This document shows positions 19,098 to 29,781 of a DNA stretch of 64,000 nt, one piece after another. The stretch spans positions 1 to 64,000 of the forward strand of contig QCQK01000002.1 in NCBI GenBank assembly GCA_003209565.1, in the 5' to 3' direction. How positions within the stretch are numbered: position 1 is the stretch's first letter; every line of letters begins with the position of its first letter. Position numbers and translations under genes: made by a program. Under the pieces are notes generated by a model, which did no database searches, was not told where the DNA came from, and saw only the letters and a program-made list of their open reading frames with translations. This stretch comes from Prochlorococcus sp. AG-449-J16 (GTDB lineage Bacteria > Cyanobacteriota > Cyanobacteriia > PCC-6307 > Cyanobiaceae).

Positions 19098-19530
19098 TTT
19101 TACATTTCTTAGAAAATATATTTTTATTCTATTGATGATTAACTTTGTAAATACTTCTGTTCTTGGAGAAGAAAGTAATTGTTTAAATTATCCCTATCCA
19201 GATGGTATATACTTTAAAAATAAATTTAGTAATAAAAAACAATTAATTTATACCCAATCAGGATCCATTCAAAGTAAAAATATAAAAAAAATAGAATTTT
19301 TTAAAAAGAAAAATAATTTATATGCCATCTCTTCTTTAAATAAATATATAAAAATTCATTTCCCAAATTTGGAGGAAGGGGATATTGGAATTTATAACTT
19401 ATATTCTTGCTTTGATAGCGATGGTACTTATAAGATATCTTATGCTCAAAGAAATGTTAACTTGAAGAACATGAATATTTTTCAAAAAGTAAAAAACTTT
19501 ATGGATAAGAAATTTTTCAATGATTTATAA
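19090..19530 (+). CDS. Exported hypothetical protein
   Basis: In-frame ATG at 19090 gives a clean signal peptide MNSFTFLRKYIFILLMINFVNTSVLG; overlaps previous stop. Confidence 0.5.
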   Translation: MNSFTFLRKYIFILLMINFVNTSVLGEESNCLNYPYPDGIYFKNKFSNKKQLIYTQSGSIQSKNIKKIEFFKKKNNLYAISSLNKYIKIHFPNLEEGDIGIYNLYSCFDSDGTYKISYAQRNVNLKNMNIFQKVKNFMDKKFFNDL

Positions 19531-19764
19531 CTCTAATTGTTCAGAAATAAATTTTTTTATGTAGAAACTATTTAAGCAATTTAAAAAAAACATTAATTTT
19601 TAAAATATTTTTGTGTGGTAATTTAATGTTTTAATAAAATTAATCAATATAGCTAATAGAAACAGGGTGCTTTTCTATAAAATTTTTTTGATAAAATTTT
19701 CTCAAGTATAATTTATTTTAAATTGAACAAGACTACATTTTTAATTTTTTAAATCTGAAAGTTT

Positions 19765-21393
19765 ATGAAATTTATCTCGAAAGCTTTTTTAATAACATTT
19801 CTTATTTTTTTTTCTAATAATTTTTTAGAGGCAGTTGAAATAAATTGCTCATTGCCAGTCAACAAAAATAAAGCAATATGTAAAGGTAAATTAAAAAATG
19901 AAGTTAAATTTAATCCCAAAGAACTTATAGAAAAAGTTACTGTCTCAATAGTTGGAATAAATGGAGATAAGCAGCCTGGCTCAGGCGTAATTGTAAAAAA
20001 AGAAAATAATATTTACAGTGTTTTAACAGCTGCTCATGTTGTTTGTGGTTTAAGCAACCAATCTTTTGATACTTCAGAATTTGAGGTAATAACATTTGAT
20101 GATTTAGTACATGATTCATATGGAGAATCAAATTTGAATGTTAAATGCCCTCCAATTTTAAAAGGGCAAAAAAAAATGAATAGTTCATTTTGCAGCGCAT
20201 CAATTAGTAAAGCTTATCCATGGCCAATAGATCTTGCAGTTTTAGAGTTCAAATCAGATAAAGAATATTTAGTAGCTAAAAGACCAAGTTCAATAAGACG
20301 ATTCGGTAGTGATGTTTATGTTTCTGGCTATCCAATATCTCAAGATGGAAAATTTGTTATAAGAGAAAGTCAGGGTACTGTAGATTTACCACCATCATCT
20401 ATCAATGAAACTTGTAAAGGTTATGGCCTCAGATATATTGTTCAAACTGAAATTGGCATGGACGGTGGAGGAGTTTGGTCAAAAAAGGGAAAATTAGTTG
20501 GTATTCACGGTTATCGTGAAGTTAGTAGAGGCGATAATATTGTATTAAATCGAGGAAGTTATGGAACTGGAATTCATATTCCATATTGGAAACAATTAGT
20601 TGATCCATTTGATCCTTCTAAAGGGTTCCCAGAAAATTTAAAAAAATACGACAGTGAAGATGATGCATCAGCATATATAAGTAGAGCCAAGGCATTTATA
20701 AATATTGCAAGGTCTGAAAAAGTTAATAATAATCCTAATTTTCTAATAGAAGAAGCTTCTACTCCTATATTGGAGGACTTAAAAAAAGCAGAAAAGATAG
20801 ATAGCAAACGACCATTAATTCCAGCATTGATAGCCCAAATTTATATTCGTAGATATGAAGATGGATCTAAACAAAAAAAATATTTAACTGAGGCTCTTAA
20901 AAATATTAATAGGGCCATTATTCTACAAAATCCTAACTGGTTAGGGCCCAAGGCCTCTTTTGATGGAAGTTTTGAGGCGATAAGAGCTTATATTCATTTT
21001 TTATATGGTGAATTTATTAACAATAGCGATTCTATTTTGTCTTATCGTTATGCCATAGCAGATATAGAGACTAGGTTGTCTTTAAAACCTGATGATGTGG
21101 AATCCTGGAAAGATAAAGCAAAATATCAGTTTTTTGCGAAACAATTAGGAGAAGCTTATGCTTCACTTATAAAAGCTTCAAAACTAGCGCCAAATGACCC
21201 AAGTATTTATATTGATATGGGAATTATATTAGCTACAAATGAAGAATATGGAAAAGCATGTAAAGACTTCAATAGAGCTAGTAAACTTATTGATGAGGGA
21301 TTATCAAGACAAGGCAAACAAGGTGCATTTGCTAAAGATTATAAACAACAAATGACTCGCATCAAACCATGGAAAGACTACTTAGGTTGTTAA
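19765..21393 (+). CDS. Exported trypsin-fold + TPR protein, probable catalytically dead serine protease
   Basis: SGVIVKKENNIYSVLTAAHVV (His), DLAVLEF (Asp), but QTEIGMDGGGVWSKKGKLVGIHG has Asp where G-x-S-G-G is expected; C-terminal TPR-like repeats. Confidence 0.75.
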   Translation: MKFISKAFLITFLIFFSNNFLEAVEINCSLPVNKNKAICKGKLKNEVKFNPKELIEKVTVSIVGINGDKQPGSGVIVKKENNIYSVLTAAHVVCGLSNQSFDTSEFEVITFDDLVHDSYGESNLNVKCPPILKGQKKMNSSFCSASISKAYPWPIDLAVLEFKSDKEYLVAKRPSSIRRFGSDVYVSGYPISQDGKFVIRESQGTVDLPPSSINETCKGYGLRYIVQTEIGMDGGGVWSKKGKLVGIHGYREVSRGDNIVLNRGSYGTGIHIPYWKQLVDPFDPSKGFPENLKKYDSEDDASAYISRAKAFINIARSEKVNNNPNFLIEEASTPILEDLKKAEKIDSKRPLIPALIAQIYIRRYEDGSKQKKYLTEALKNINRAIILQNPNWLGPKASFDGSFEAIRAYIHFLYGEFINNSDSILSYRYAIADIETRLSLKPDDVESWKDKAKYQFFAKQLGEAYASLIKASKLAPNDPSIYIDMGIILATNEEYGKACKDFNRASKLIDEGLSRQGKQGAFAKDYKQQMTRIKPWKDYLGC

Positions 21394-21509
21394 AAAATAA
21401 ATTTTTTTTAGTGTTTATTAAGTAAAAATTTATTCAAACATAATTTAAATACACTTGACCAAAAGTTCATTGATAAGCAAATATATTAAAATAATCCATA
21501 AAAAAAATA

Positions 21510-21938
21510 ATGGCTCGTTCACTATTAGCTTCGGCCTCATATGTTTTACTCATTGGAACATTAGGAATTGGTGAGGCATTTGCATTCGGAGTACCGAAAA
21601 TTCCTGGTGGAGGTCAACTCCCAGGACTTGGCGGAGGAGGCGGTGGCACGAATGCCATTACTGACAAGGCAAAAACAAAAGCTGCAAAAACTATTTTGAA
21701 GGATGTTGGCAAAATTGCGTTTAGAGGAGGAAAGATTGTTGCATCAAAACAAAAATGGGCATGTGATAAACTTGGAAAAGCTCAAAAGATTGTAGTAGCA
21801 ATTAACAATGCTGATCTTTTAGAACAAGTTTCTGATTTACGTGAAACATTATATTGTGGTCTAACAGATCCTATTCCGGCAGAATTACTAGCACCTGAGG
21901 AAATCAAAGGTGATGAGAAGGAGAATTTTGCATCTTAG
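21510..21938 (+). CDS. Exported Gly-rich hypothetical protein
   Basis: Signal peptide; PGGGQLPGLGGGGGG. Confidence 0.55.
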   Translation: MARSLLASASYVLLIGTLGIGEAFAFGVPKIPGGGQLPGLGGGGGGTNAITDKAKTKAAKTILKDVGKIAFRGGKIVASKQKWACDKLGKAQKIVVAINNADLLEQVSDLRETLYCGLTDPIPAELLAPEEIKGDEKENFAS

Positions 21939-22018
21939 ATTAAATGCTCTAAATTTTAATGATATTTTTAAAATTTCAGGCTAATTAATAAGCTTAGTTT
22001 AAAACACTAGATTAATAT

Positions 22019-22789
22019 TTATTGGTAGCAGTTTGCTTTTCTAATTAAGCTTGCTCCTCCACCAATAGGTCCTGGTTTTGGTGCCATCCATTCACCTGAA
22101 GTAGGAGTGCTTAATTTTCTAAATACGGAACTAAGATTAGTTTTACAGCTAACAGCAATCCATCCATAATCAGACTTTTGTTCATTAAATGGGTTCTTTC
22201 TTAATGATTGCTTTTTTTGATAAAAGTATGCAGCTAAAATATAACCATCTTTCTTTTTTATATTCGAATTATATTTAAACTCGCTGGAGTTATTTTTATA
22301 TAAAGTAATCCAATCCCCTTGATGATTTGAAGCTGGATATGAAGGTTTTTCGATATCCCATAGGTATTTAGTTGCTGATGTATAACCCCAAACTGATGCC
22401 GCAGCTGTATTTTTACAGTAGAATTGAGCTACCTCTTCAAAGCTTGTTCCTTTTTCAAGGCTATTCCAAGTACCTCTTTGAGACATTTCTTTTCTTTTTC
22501 TTAGATAGTAATCCTTATTTCGACAATTAATATCTAAACGACCAAGAATTTGTTTATTTCCTTCTACAAGTTTCATCTGCATTCTAAATGAATCATTATT
22601 TAGCGTCTTATAACTTAAGAGATTTATCCATTGTGTGATATTTCCATAATTATCAACCCCAACTGGATGCCACTCAAAAGTATTTTTTTTTGCTAATAAT
22701 TTTTCACTTAAGCTTAAATTGTGAAAAAGTAAAAAACTAAATAGAGATAATAATTTAATATAAAAAATTTTCACTTTAAAAGTTCTCAT
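22019..22789 (-). CDS. Exported protein, possibly surface-adhesin-E-like
   Basis: W..V..DNYGNITQWINLLSYK...FRMQMKLVEGNKQILGRLDINCRNKDY arrangement; signal peptide. Confidence 0.4.
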   Translation of the reverse strand: MRTFKVKIFYIKLLSLFSFLLFHNLSLSEKLLAKKNTFEWHPVGVDNYGNITQWINLLSYKTLNNDSFRMQMKLVEGNKQILGRLDINCRNKDYYLRKRKEMSQRGTWNSLEKGTSFEEVAQFYCKNTAAASVWGYTSATKYLWDIEKPSYPASNHQGDWITLYKNNSSEFKYNSNIKKKDGYILAAYFYQKKQSLRKNPFNEQKSDYGWIAVSCKTNLSSVFRKLSTPTSGEWMAPKPGPIGGGASLIRKANCYQ

Positions 22790-22872
22790 TGTTCTATTAT
22801 TGCATTATATTTTTTTTTATGAAACAAGTAAAATTTTGACTTCCTGCAAAGACTTCGTCAAAGATTACTAAA

Positions 22873-23022
22873 TCATCCAAAATTGACATTTTGCTGAAAT
22901 AAACCAAATAAGTTATTGCCAACTATTGCCGCGATTATTAAAACGAATGCCACTATTGCAAAAAGAGCACTTACATCTTTGATATCATAAGGAGCTTTAA
23001 ATAAAGGTTTTTGGTCTGCCAT
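22873..23022 (-). CDS. Small single-TM protein
   Basis: 49-aa ORF MADQKPLFKAPYDIKDVSALFAIVAFVLIIAAIVGNNLFGLFQQNVNFG; absent from ORF track. Confidence 0.6.
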   Translation of the reverse strand: MADQKPLFKAPYDIKDVSALFAIVAFVLIIAAIVGNNLFGLFQQNVNFG

Positions 23023-23228
23023 GGCTATAAAGTCTGAAGTTGCAATTAAATCATATTATTCTAAAGCTTGTAAGAAGGACCATGTTATTTTTGGAAATTT
23101 CAGAATTTTTATTATCAATAACCTTAGGAATCAATCTTGAAACCTTAATGTGAAATCTAAATTACCCATGATTATCTTCGCAGAATATATGTTGCTTAAT
23201 CTTTTTTTACTCTAAAATTGGACAATAA

Positions 23229-23252
23229 AAAAGCCACTTTTCGTGGCTTTAT
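23229..23252. terminator. Hairpin AAAGCCAC-TTTTC-GTGGCTTT
   Basis: Perfect 8-bp stem next to the DUF4278 gene. Confidence 0.65.
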
Positions 23253-23272
23253 TTATTAATAGGTCAAATGAA

Positions 23273-23374
23273 CTAGCTTGTATAAGCTTTGCCTCTGTAA
23301 GTTAGTTGATTATGCTGTTTCTTGGCTGCTTCTTTGTTTTGGACGTACTTTTGTCCCCTGTAAATTAGAGTCAT
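23273..23374 (-). CDS. DUF4278-like small protein
   Basis: MTLIYRGQKYVQNKEAAKKQHNQLTYRGKAYTS (33 aa); LxYRGxxY motifs. Confidence 0.75.
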   Translation of the reverse strand: MTLIYRGQKYVQNKEAAKKQHNQLTYRGKAYTS

Positions 23375-23680
23375 TTTTTAAGCTCCGGTTTCGCTTAAGT
23401 CCCCGTTCCATGGCTTAAGTCGATTTGCGGCTTGCTATACGCAAGTTGAACGTTTTGGTAGCGGTTGCTACAGTTTGATAATAACATTCAAGGAAATTAT
23501 TTGTCTAGGTCTTTAATAAATAAACTTAATACTTCAAAAATAAAATAAACTCTATTAAAGGAATTGATTTTTTTCTCTATAGTAGTTTCTTTGCAGGTTA
23601 CATTTTGTTCGTTTTTGAGAAGTATTTTTTATTTAATGAACTTTTAAATGTAAAATTCTTAAGATTATAAAATTTGTTTT

Positions 23681-23875
23681 ATGTTTTCTAGAAGCAAAAA
23701 ACCTACAGTAAAAAAATCTGCAATAGTTGAAGAGACTCCATTATTTGCTCAATTATTACCATTCGCAAATAGAATGAATGATAAAGTTCAATTGGTAAAT
23801 GCTTTGGCTTTTACTTTTATAATGGGATTCTCAATTTTTGGAATTGCCCTATGGAAACTATCAGGGCTGACCTAA
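23681..23875 (+). CDS. Small TM protein, hypothetical
   Basis: 64-aa ORF with C-terminal TM. Confidence 0.6.
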   Translation: MFSRSKKPTVKKSAIVEETPLFAQLLPFANRMNDKVQLVNALAFTFIMGFSIFGIALWKLSGLT

Positions 23876-24138
23876 TTATTTAATTTTTGCAAACCATTAA
23901 TTTTTGATTCTTTGTTTTCAATTATGGTTATTAACCATCTAGAGGCTAACCCTCTTGATATTGATCTATTTTTTAGAAATCTACATATATAAATGTGTAG
24001 ATTTTTTTCGTTTTTGGAGTTAAATTTTTCCTCAAAATCTAAAATATCCTCTTCTGATGTTCTTTTTCTTAGCTCATCCACTAATGCATGACTAGAGGAA
24101 TCATTAAAAAAGTTTCCAATATTTAAGCTTAATGTCAT
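23872..24138 (-). CDS. Hypothetical protein
   Basis: 88-aa ORF. Confidence 0.5.
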   Translation of the reverse strand: MTLSLNIGNFFNDSSSHALVDELRKRTSEEDILDFEEKFNSKNEKNLHIYICRFLKNRSISRGLASRWLITIIENKESKINGLQKLNN

Positions 24139-24226
24139 AAGTAATTTATGTCCCTATTTAAGAGGTAGCCATAAATTAAATTTTTAAAAACTAATTTATA
24201 TTTTTTATTAACAAATAATTCAAAAT

Positions 24227-26560
24227 TTAATCTTTCGGTTTAGCCAGAGGAAGTAGGCACTTATCTGAATCACATCCTGCTGGTCCTGCTTCAGATAGTT
24301 CTCCAACATCATATTTGTTAAGAGCATCAAAGAAATCGTTATTAACTTTCCTCTCTATTACTTTATTTTGCAATGATATATATTCCTCTTTACTTATTGG
24401 TTCAAAAGGTAATCTAGGGAAAGTAGCATTAGCACTAAATCGAGCAAGCAATGCCGCTGAAATATATCCTTCATTATTTTCTATTGCATTATGAATAGCT
24501 TTCGCTAAATCCTCGATTTCATTTTCTCTAAATTCAACGGTTGCAGAAGTGTTATGCTCTGTGTAAAATTTCTGCACCTGCATATAAAAATCAAATTGGG
24601 CTAATGCTGAGAAATTATTGATGTCTATTTGGTCTGCACCCTCTATATTCGCCCAGCTAACTTCTGTAGGGATTTCAACTAACCATTCTGTACATCTTGG
24701 ATCAAATGGATTATCGAGCAAGCAACCATTTTCATCTTTATCAGATTGAGATGGAACAACTGAGTAACCATAATCCATGCAAGCTAAAGCAATTGGGTCA
24801 TTTTTCCTAAAAGTTATTCTTCTTATGAATCTTTGAGCCTTTGGAGGATGCCATCCAGGAGCTGCTCCAGTAAGAAGACTTTTAGTTCCAGCTGGCTGAA
24901 CTGTCGTGCATCTATTTGGTCTCCTTAGATTATGCTTATCACAATATTCCCATACAGTTTCTTTTACTATATTTCTCCAAGAATCTAAGAATTTAGCTTC
25001 CTTTTCTTTGAAGGCCCTCCCTTCTTCGTTGTTTGGCCTTCCTGCTTCCCACCATTTCAACCATGGTGTCCCAAAGGCATGGACACAAAAATCAAATAAT
25101 CCAGTGAAACTTACTCCTACAATAGGATCATATTCCCTACTTTTTCTGTAACGCTCAACTTCAAATTCATGATTAAGCAAGCATGCTACAGAAAGAGCGG
25201 CTGCTTTAAAAGCTTTTTTTTGCTCTTCAAAATTTCCTGGGTCAATCTGATTTAAATGAACTTCAGCCAAATTGCAGTGGAAATCATTTCCCAAGATCTC
25301 ACCACAAGGGTTAAGTCCATATCGGCTCATCCTATGGTCTAACTCTTCTTCTGAAAAAGGACCATAACTACTATTTATCCAATTTCTCGCTTCATCCTTG
25401 CCTTGTTCTGAGTAGATTTCAACAAATTCCTTTCTCAGTTCATCATCTTTGAGAATATCTGCATTTGACCTTGCGATTGCTTCTGGAGCAAATTGAATGG
25501 CTCCCTCACCTGAATGGAATTGCTTTGTAACTGCATCCAAAACGGTTTGGTAAGTGGGTTTTGTATGGTAAACCCTTGTATGATTGGCCATTCTGAGGGC
25601 ATCTTTTTCAGGATCTATTCTCCAGTTACCCTTCTCATCTTGACTCCATAAATTTTCTTTTGCTGATGCTGCTTCCTTATCATCTGAAGCAAATTGTCTC
25701 ATTCCAGCACTTCTTCTTATATTCCCAGCAACTATGGTTACTGCAGCTTCATCAATTAATAAACAACACTCTACTGTACTTAATTTTCTGCCAATTGCCT
25801 TTCCAAGAAGTGATGCGACTCTAGAGTAAAGATCTTTCAATTTGATAGGATTTGCCATACCACCAAAACCTTTTAATGATTCTCCAGCAGGCCTAATATC
25901 TTCCAAATCAATATAAACATCAATTTCTCTTTCAAGACTCTCGTTGCTTGATGCCTCAAGAAGATATTTATAGCTATCTACCCATCCTCTTCTGCTATCT
26001 CCAACTTTGATATGAAGGTCTTTCCCTTTGATTTCTAATGAAGATTTTTCTCCCCTTTGATCTTTAGGAGTGATTCCAACATCACTAACTGATTTAATAT
26101 TTATTTTGTTTATTACCGTAGGTAAATTGTTTATAAAATGAGGCTCAATTATTGCACCTGTTCCACATCCCATCATTGCTAAGTCCATCATCAAAGCAAA
26201 AGCTTCCCAATCAATTAAGTTCGTTGAAGTACAGTTGTATGCACCAGAGAAATTTTGGTTTTTATTAATCCAAGGAGTTCCTCCAATCCACAACCATCTC
26301 CCTGAAGGTTGGGCTTTTTGGTTAGTTTGCATCTCTCTCATTAGGATCAATTCTTCATCAGAAAGTTTTCCTAATTCTTTTAGGCCTGATAAATTTCTTT
26401 CACCTACTTCACTCCAGTTTTCCCTTTTGCCAGAAGTAGTTTTCCTACTGTAAGACCTGAAAAAAACAGGATAAGCAGCTGGCGCAGTCTTTGGGAAGTC
26501 ATCTTTTTTAAGATTATTGGAATTGCTCTCTGAAGAAGCTTTATTTGGTGCAACAGTCAC
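24227..26560 (-). CDS. nrdJ: Adenosylcobalamin-dependent (class II) ribonucleotide reductase; GTG start at 26560 preferred
   Basis: TSTNLIDWEAFALMMDLAMMGCGTG, NPCGEILG, QPAGTKSLLTGAAPGWHPPKAQRFIRR. Confidence 0.93.
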   Translation of the reverse strand: MTVAPNKASSESNSNNLKKDDFPKTAPAAYPVFFRSYSRKTTSGKRENWSEVGERNLSGLKELGKLSDEELILMREMQTNQKAQPSGRWLWIGGTPWINKNQNFSGAYNCTSTNLIDWEAFALMMDLAMMGCGTGAIIEPHFINNLPTVINKINIKSVSDVGITPKDQRGEKSSLEIKGKDLHIKVGDSRRGWVDSYKYLLEASSNESLEREIDVYIDLEDIRPAGESLKGFGGMANPIKLKDLYSRVASLLGKAIGRKLSTVECCLLIDEAAVTIVAGNIRRSAGMRQFASDDKEAASAKENLWSQDEKGNWRIDPEKDALRMANHTRVYHTKPTYQTVLDAVTKQFHSGEGAIQFAPEAIARSNADILKDDELRKEFVEIYSEQGKDEARNWINSSYGPFSEEELDHRMSRYGLNPCGEILGNDFHCNLAEVHLNQIDPGNFEEQKKAFKAAALSVACLLNHEFEVERYRKSREYDPIVGVSFTGLFDFCVHAFGTPWLKWWEAGRPNNEEGRAFKEKEAKFLDSWRNIVKETVWEYCDKHNLRRPNRCTTVQPAGTKSLLTGAAPGWHPPKAQRFIRRITFRKNDPIALACMDYGYSVVPSQSDKDENGCLLDNPFDPRCTEWLVEIPTEVSWANIEGADQIDINNFSALAQFDFYMQVQKFYTEHNTSATVEFRENEIEDLAKAIHNAIENNEGYISAALLARFSANATFPRLPFEPISKEEYISLQNKVIERKVNNDFFDALNKYDVGELSEAGPAGCDSDKCLLPLAKPKD

Positions 26561-26693
26561 GATAAAAAAATGTATGTAAATAACCCGTACTGGAAGAATA
26601 ACTCTACCTGTGGCGTCTGCAACCATTCTTACCACTATTTAACGGTTTGTGTAGAATTATGTTTAATATGAAATCTTTGTTTCAAGAAAGGAT

Positions 26694-27389
26694 ATGGAAA
26701 GGGTCCCCGAACCTGAATTAATGGAAGAAAAAGAGCAGGTCATTTCTTATGACGAAGCTGATTTTTCAGAAGGGGAAGCTAATCTAATTAATCAAATAAA
26801 TCATTATCTTTTAAGAAAAAATATTTTTTTAGATGAAAAAGATTTAATAGTTGATTTAGGATGTGGTCCAGGAAATATTTCTGAGAAGTTAGCAATAAAA
26901 TGGCCTAACACTGAAGTAATTGGGGTAGATGGTTCTAAGGAGATGATTTTGAGAGCAGAATATAATAAAAAGATTTCTACTAATGAAAAAAAATTAAAAA
27001 ATTTAAGCTATATCTGTTCAGATATTAAAAACATTGAATCTAATTCTTTTTTAATTAAAAAAAGAATTAGTTTACTTGTAAGTAATAGTTTGATCCATCA
27101 CATTACCAAACTTGAAGATTTCTTCAGGACAATAAGAAGTTTGTCTAGTAATATCACTGTAAATTTTCATAAGGACTTGAAAAGGCCATTAGATGAAAAG
27201 TCAGCTCTAGAACTCAAAGCACAATGTTCAAAAAAATATAATAAGACTTTAACAAATGATTATTATGCATCTTTAAGAGCTTCATATACTTTTAAAGAAT
27301 TAAAGAATTTTACTTTAGAGAATGATTTATCCTCTTTAGATGTGTTTGAAGAAGGTGATAATTATTTAATAGTCTATGGTAATGTTTAA
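26694..27389 (+). CDS. Class I SAM-dependent methyltransferase
   Basis: IVDLGCGPGNISEKLAIKWPNTEVIGVDGSKEMI. Confidence 0.85.
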   Translation: MERVPEPELMEEKEQVISYDEADFSEGEANLINQINHYLLRKNIFLDEKDLIVDLGCGPGNISEKLAIKWPNTEVIGVDGSKEMILRAEYNKKISTNEKKLKNLSYICSDIKNIESNSFLIKKRISLLVSNSLIHHITKLEDFFRTIRSLSSNITVNFHKDLKRPLDEKSALELKAQCSKKYNKTLTNDYYASLRASYTFKELKNFTLENDLSSLDVFEEGDNYLIVYGNV

Positions 27390-27420
27390 GAACTAAGTGA
27401 AAAATGCTTATATTATATAA

Positions 27421-29058
27421 ATGAGCTTAGATACCAAAATTCTAAATAATAAAGAAATAAAGGATGCGGTTAATAAAAGAAGAAATTTTGCTATTATTTC
27501 ACATCCAGATGCTGGAAAAACTACTCTTACAGAGAAGCTTCTTTTGTATGGAGGTGCCATTCAACAGGCAGGAGCAGTAAAAGCTAGGGGAAATCAGAGA
27601 AAAGCTACCTCAGACTGGATGGAACTAGAGAAACAGAGAGGTATTTCTATCACTTCAACTGTATTGCAATTTGAATATGAAAGATCAGTAATCAATCTAT
27701 TAGATACACCAGGACATCAAGATTTCTCCGAAGATACTTATAGAACATTAGCTGCAGCTGATAATGCAGTTATGTTGGAAGATGCTGCTAAAGGACTAGA
27801 ACCTCAAACTAGAAAATTGTTTGAAGTTTGTAAGATGCGAAAAATACCAATATTTACTTTCATAAATAAAATGGATAGACCAGGAAGAGAGCCATTTTCT
27901 TTACTTGATGAAATCGAATCAGAACTTGGATTAAATACTTTACCTATTAACTGGCCAATTGGGAGTGGCGAGGAATTTAGAGGAGTTATTGATAGATTTT
28001 CGAGAGAGGTGATTTTATTTGATAAAGCTGTGAGAGGGAAACAATCGAATGAGAAAAGATTAAGTCTTGAAGATAAAGAACTATCAAAATATGTAGAAAG
28101 AGATTTACTTGAAAACTCACTTGAAGAATTGGAGGTTCTTGATGAGGCCGGATCGAAATTTGATAAAGAAAAAGTTTTTAATGGCTCTTTAACCCCAGTT
28201 TTCTTTGGATCTGCCATGACTAATTTTGGTGTAAGACCATTTTTAGATAGTTTTTTAAAAATGGCACAAAAACCAACTTCAAGAAATAGTAATAAAGGGG
28301 ATATTGAACCTGCAAGCGATGAATTTAGTGGGTTTGTTTTTAAGCTTCAGGCAAATATGGATCCAAAGCACAGAGATAGGGTTGCTTTTATAAGAGTTTG
28401 TAGTGGCAAATTTGAAAAGGATATGTCAGTTAAACATTCCAGAACTGGGAAAACAATCAGATTATCAAGACCACAAAAAATATTTGGGCAAGATAGAGAA
28501 GTAGTTGATGATGCCTATCCTGGAGATGTTATTGGTTTAAATAATCCAGGGATGTTTTCTATTGGAGATACTCTTTATACGGGTGCTCATCTGGAATATG
28601 AGGGTATACCATCCTTTAGTCCTGAAATATTTAGCTGGCTAAGAAATCCAAATCCCTCAGCATTTAAAAACTTTAGAAAGGGTGTTAATGAACTTCGAGA
28701 AGAAGGTGCGGTTCAGATTCTTTATGACTTTGATGAGAGCAAAAGAGATCCTATACTCGCAGCGGTTGGTCAATTGCAGTTGGAAGTAGTAACTCATAGG
28801 TTAAAAAGTGAATATGGTGTAGATGCAAATCTTGAATCAATGCCATATCAATTGGCTAGGTGGGTTTCTGATGGATGGCCAGCTATTGAAAAACTAGGAA
28901 GAATATTCAATTGTAAGATAGTTAAAGATTGTTGGAGTAGGCCAGTTATTCTTTTTAAAAATGATTGGAATCTAAATCAATTTGTTGAAGACAATAATCA
29001 ATTAAATTTAAACAAAGTTGCTCCTGTTGTTAGTGGAGTCGAACCAATTGTTTTATAA
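27421..29058 (+). CDS. prfC: Peptide chain release factor 3
   Basis: [67 protein letters not shown]. Confidence 0.97.
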   Translation: MSLDTKILNNKEIKDAVNKRRNFAIISHPDAGKTTLTEKLLLYGGAIQQAGAVKARGNQRKATSDWMELEKQRGISITSTVLQFEYERSVINLLDTPGHQDFSEDTYRTLAAADNAVMLEDAAKGLEPQTRKLFEVCKMRKIPIFTFINKMDRPGREPFSLLDEIESELGLNTLPINWPIGSGEEFRGVIDRFSREVILFDKAVRGKQSNEKRLSLEDKELSKYVERDLLENSLEELEVLDEAGSKFDKEKVFNGSLTPVFFGSAMTNFGVRPFLDSFLKMAQKPTSRNSNKGDIEPASDEFSGFVFKLQANMDPKHRDRVAFIRVCSGKFEKDMSVKHSRTGKTIRLSRPQKIFGQDREVVDDAYPGDVIGLNNPGMFSIGDTLYTGAHLEYEGIPSFSPEIFSWLRNPNPSAFKNFRKGVNELREEGAVQILYDFDESKRDPILAAVGQLQLEVVTHRLKSEYGVDANLESMPYQLARWVSDGWPAIEKLGRIFNCKIVKDCWSRPVILFKNDWNLNQFVEDNNQLNLNKVAPVVSGVEPIVL

Positions 29059-29109
29059 AGTCTTAATGGATTATAAAATTAGTTAATCTGTTAATATTGG
29101 TAAAAAATT

Positions 29110-29781
29110 TTGGATTCAAACAGTAGTAAAAACAATAAAGAAAAATCACCTTATGAAATTTTAGGTGTAAAAGAAGGTGTTGCTTTTGAGGATATTCAGA
29201 AGGCTAGAGATATTAAAATTAAAGAGGCTGGCGAAGATTTGATTTTAAAAGCGAAAATAGAATCCTCCTTTGATCAATTACTTATGGGAAGTTTGAAAGC
29301 AAGGCAATCAGGGAATGTAAGTTATGAAGCTGTGAGTGCCTCAAAAAAAGAAAAACAAATTAATCAATTAACCAATAATTTCCCACTTCTTTCTAAGATA
29401 AAAAATTTAAATAACAACTCTAAGAGCTCAAGTCAGTATAGTCTGCCAAAAATAACCACTCCCTCATTTGATAATCTTTCAATAAAAATATCTGTTGGGC
29501 TATTATTTTTAATTTTATTATTTATCAGTCCAGACTCTAATAATAGACTTTTACTCTCTATCTCAACATTAATACTTACCTATACTCAAATTAAATCAGG
29601 GAAAAGATTTATAGGTTCTCTTGGTTGGAGTGTTACCTTTCTTTCTATAGGATTAATATTTGGTGGATTGCTTGAAAATAATTCTTTCATTCAGGAAGTA
29701 TCAGACAATTCTTTATCAATACAAAAAATTCAAAGTATTCCAGCTATGGTTATTTTATGGTTAGGTGTAATTTTCTTATAA
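29110..29781 (+). CDS. CPP1-like J-domain-related membrane protein
   Basis: [32 protein letters not shown] plus C-terminal TM helices. Confidence 0.75.
   Translation: MDSNSSKNNKEKSPYEILGVKEGVAFEDIQKARDIKIKEAGEDLILKAKIESSFDQLLMGSLKARQSGNVSYEAVSASKKEKQINQLTNNFPLLSKIKNLNNNSKSSSQYSLPKITTPSFDNLSIKISVGLLFLILLFISPDSNNRLLLSISTLILTYTQIKSGKRFIGSLGWSVTFLSIGLIFGGLLENNSFIQEVSDNSLSIQKIQSIPAMVILWLGVIFL

Noticed and set aside
24906-26453. Plus-strand ORFs inside nrdJ
   Set aside because: Antisense to a clearly conserved nrdJ frame
26561-26635. N-terminal extension of nrdJ (MVRMVADATGRVILPVRVIYIHFFI)
   Set aside because: GTG at 26560 gives a typical VTVAPN start; the extension looks like upstream noncoding or regulatory sequence
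26561-26693. Possible cobalamin riboswitch upstream of nrdJ
   Set aside because: I could not identify the conserved B12-box core; not supported by eye
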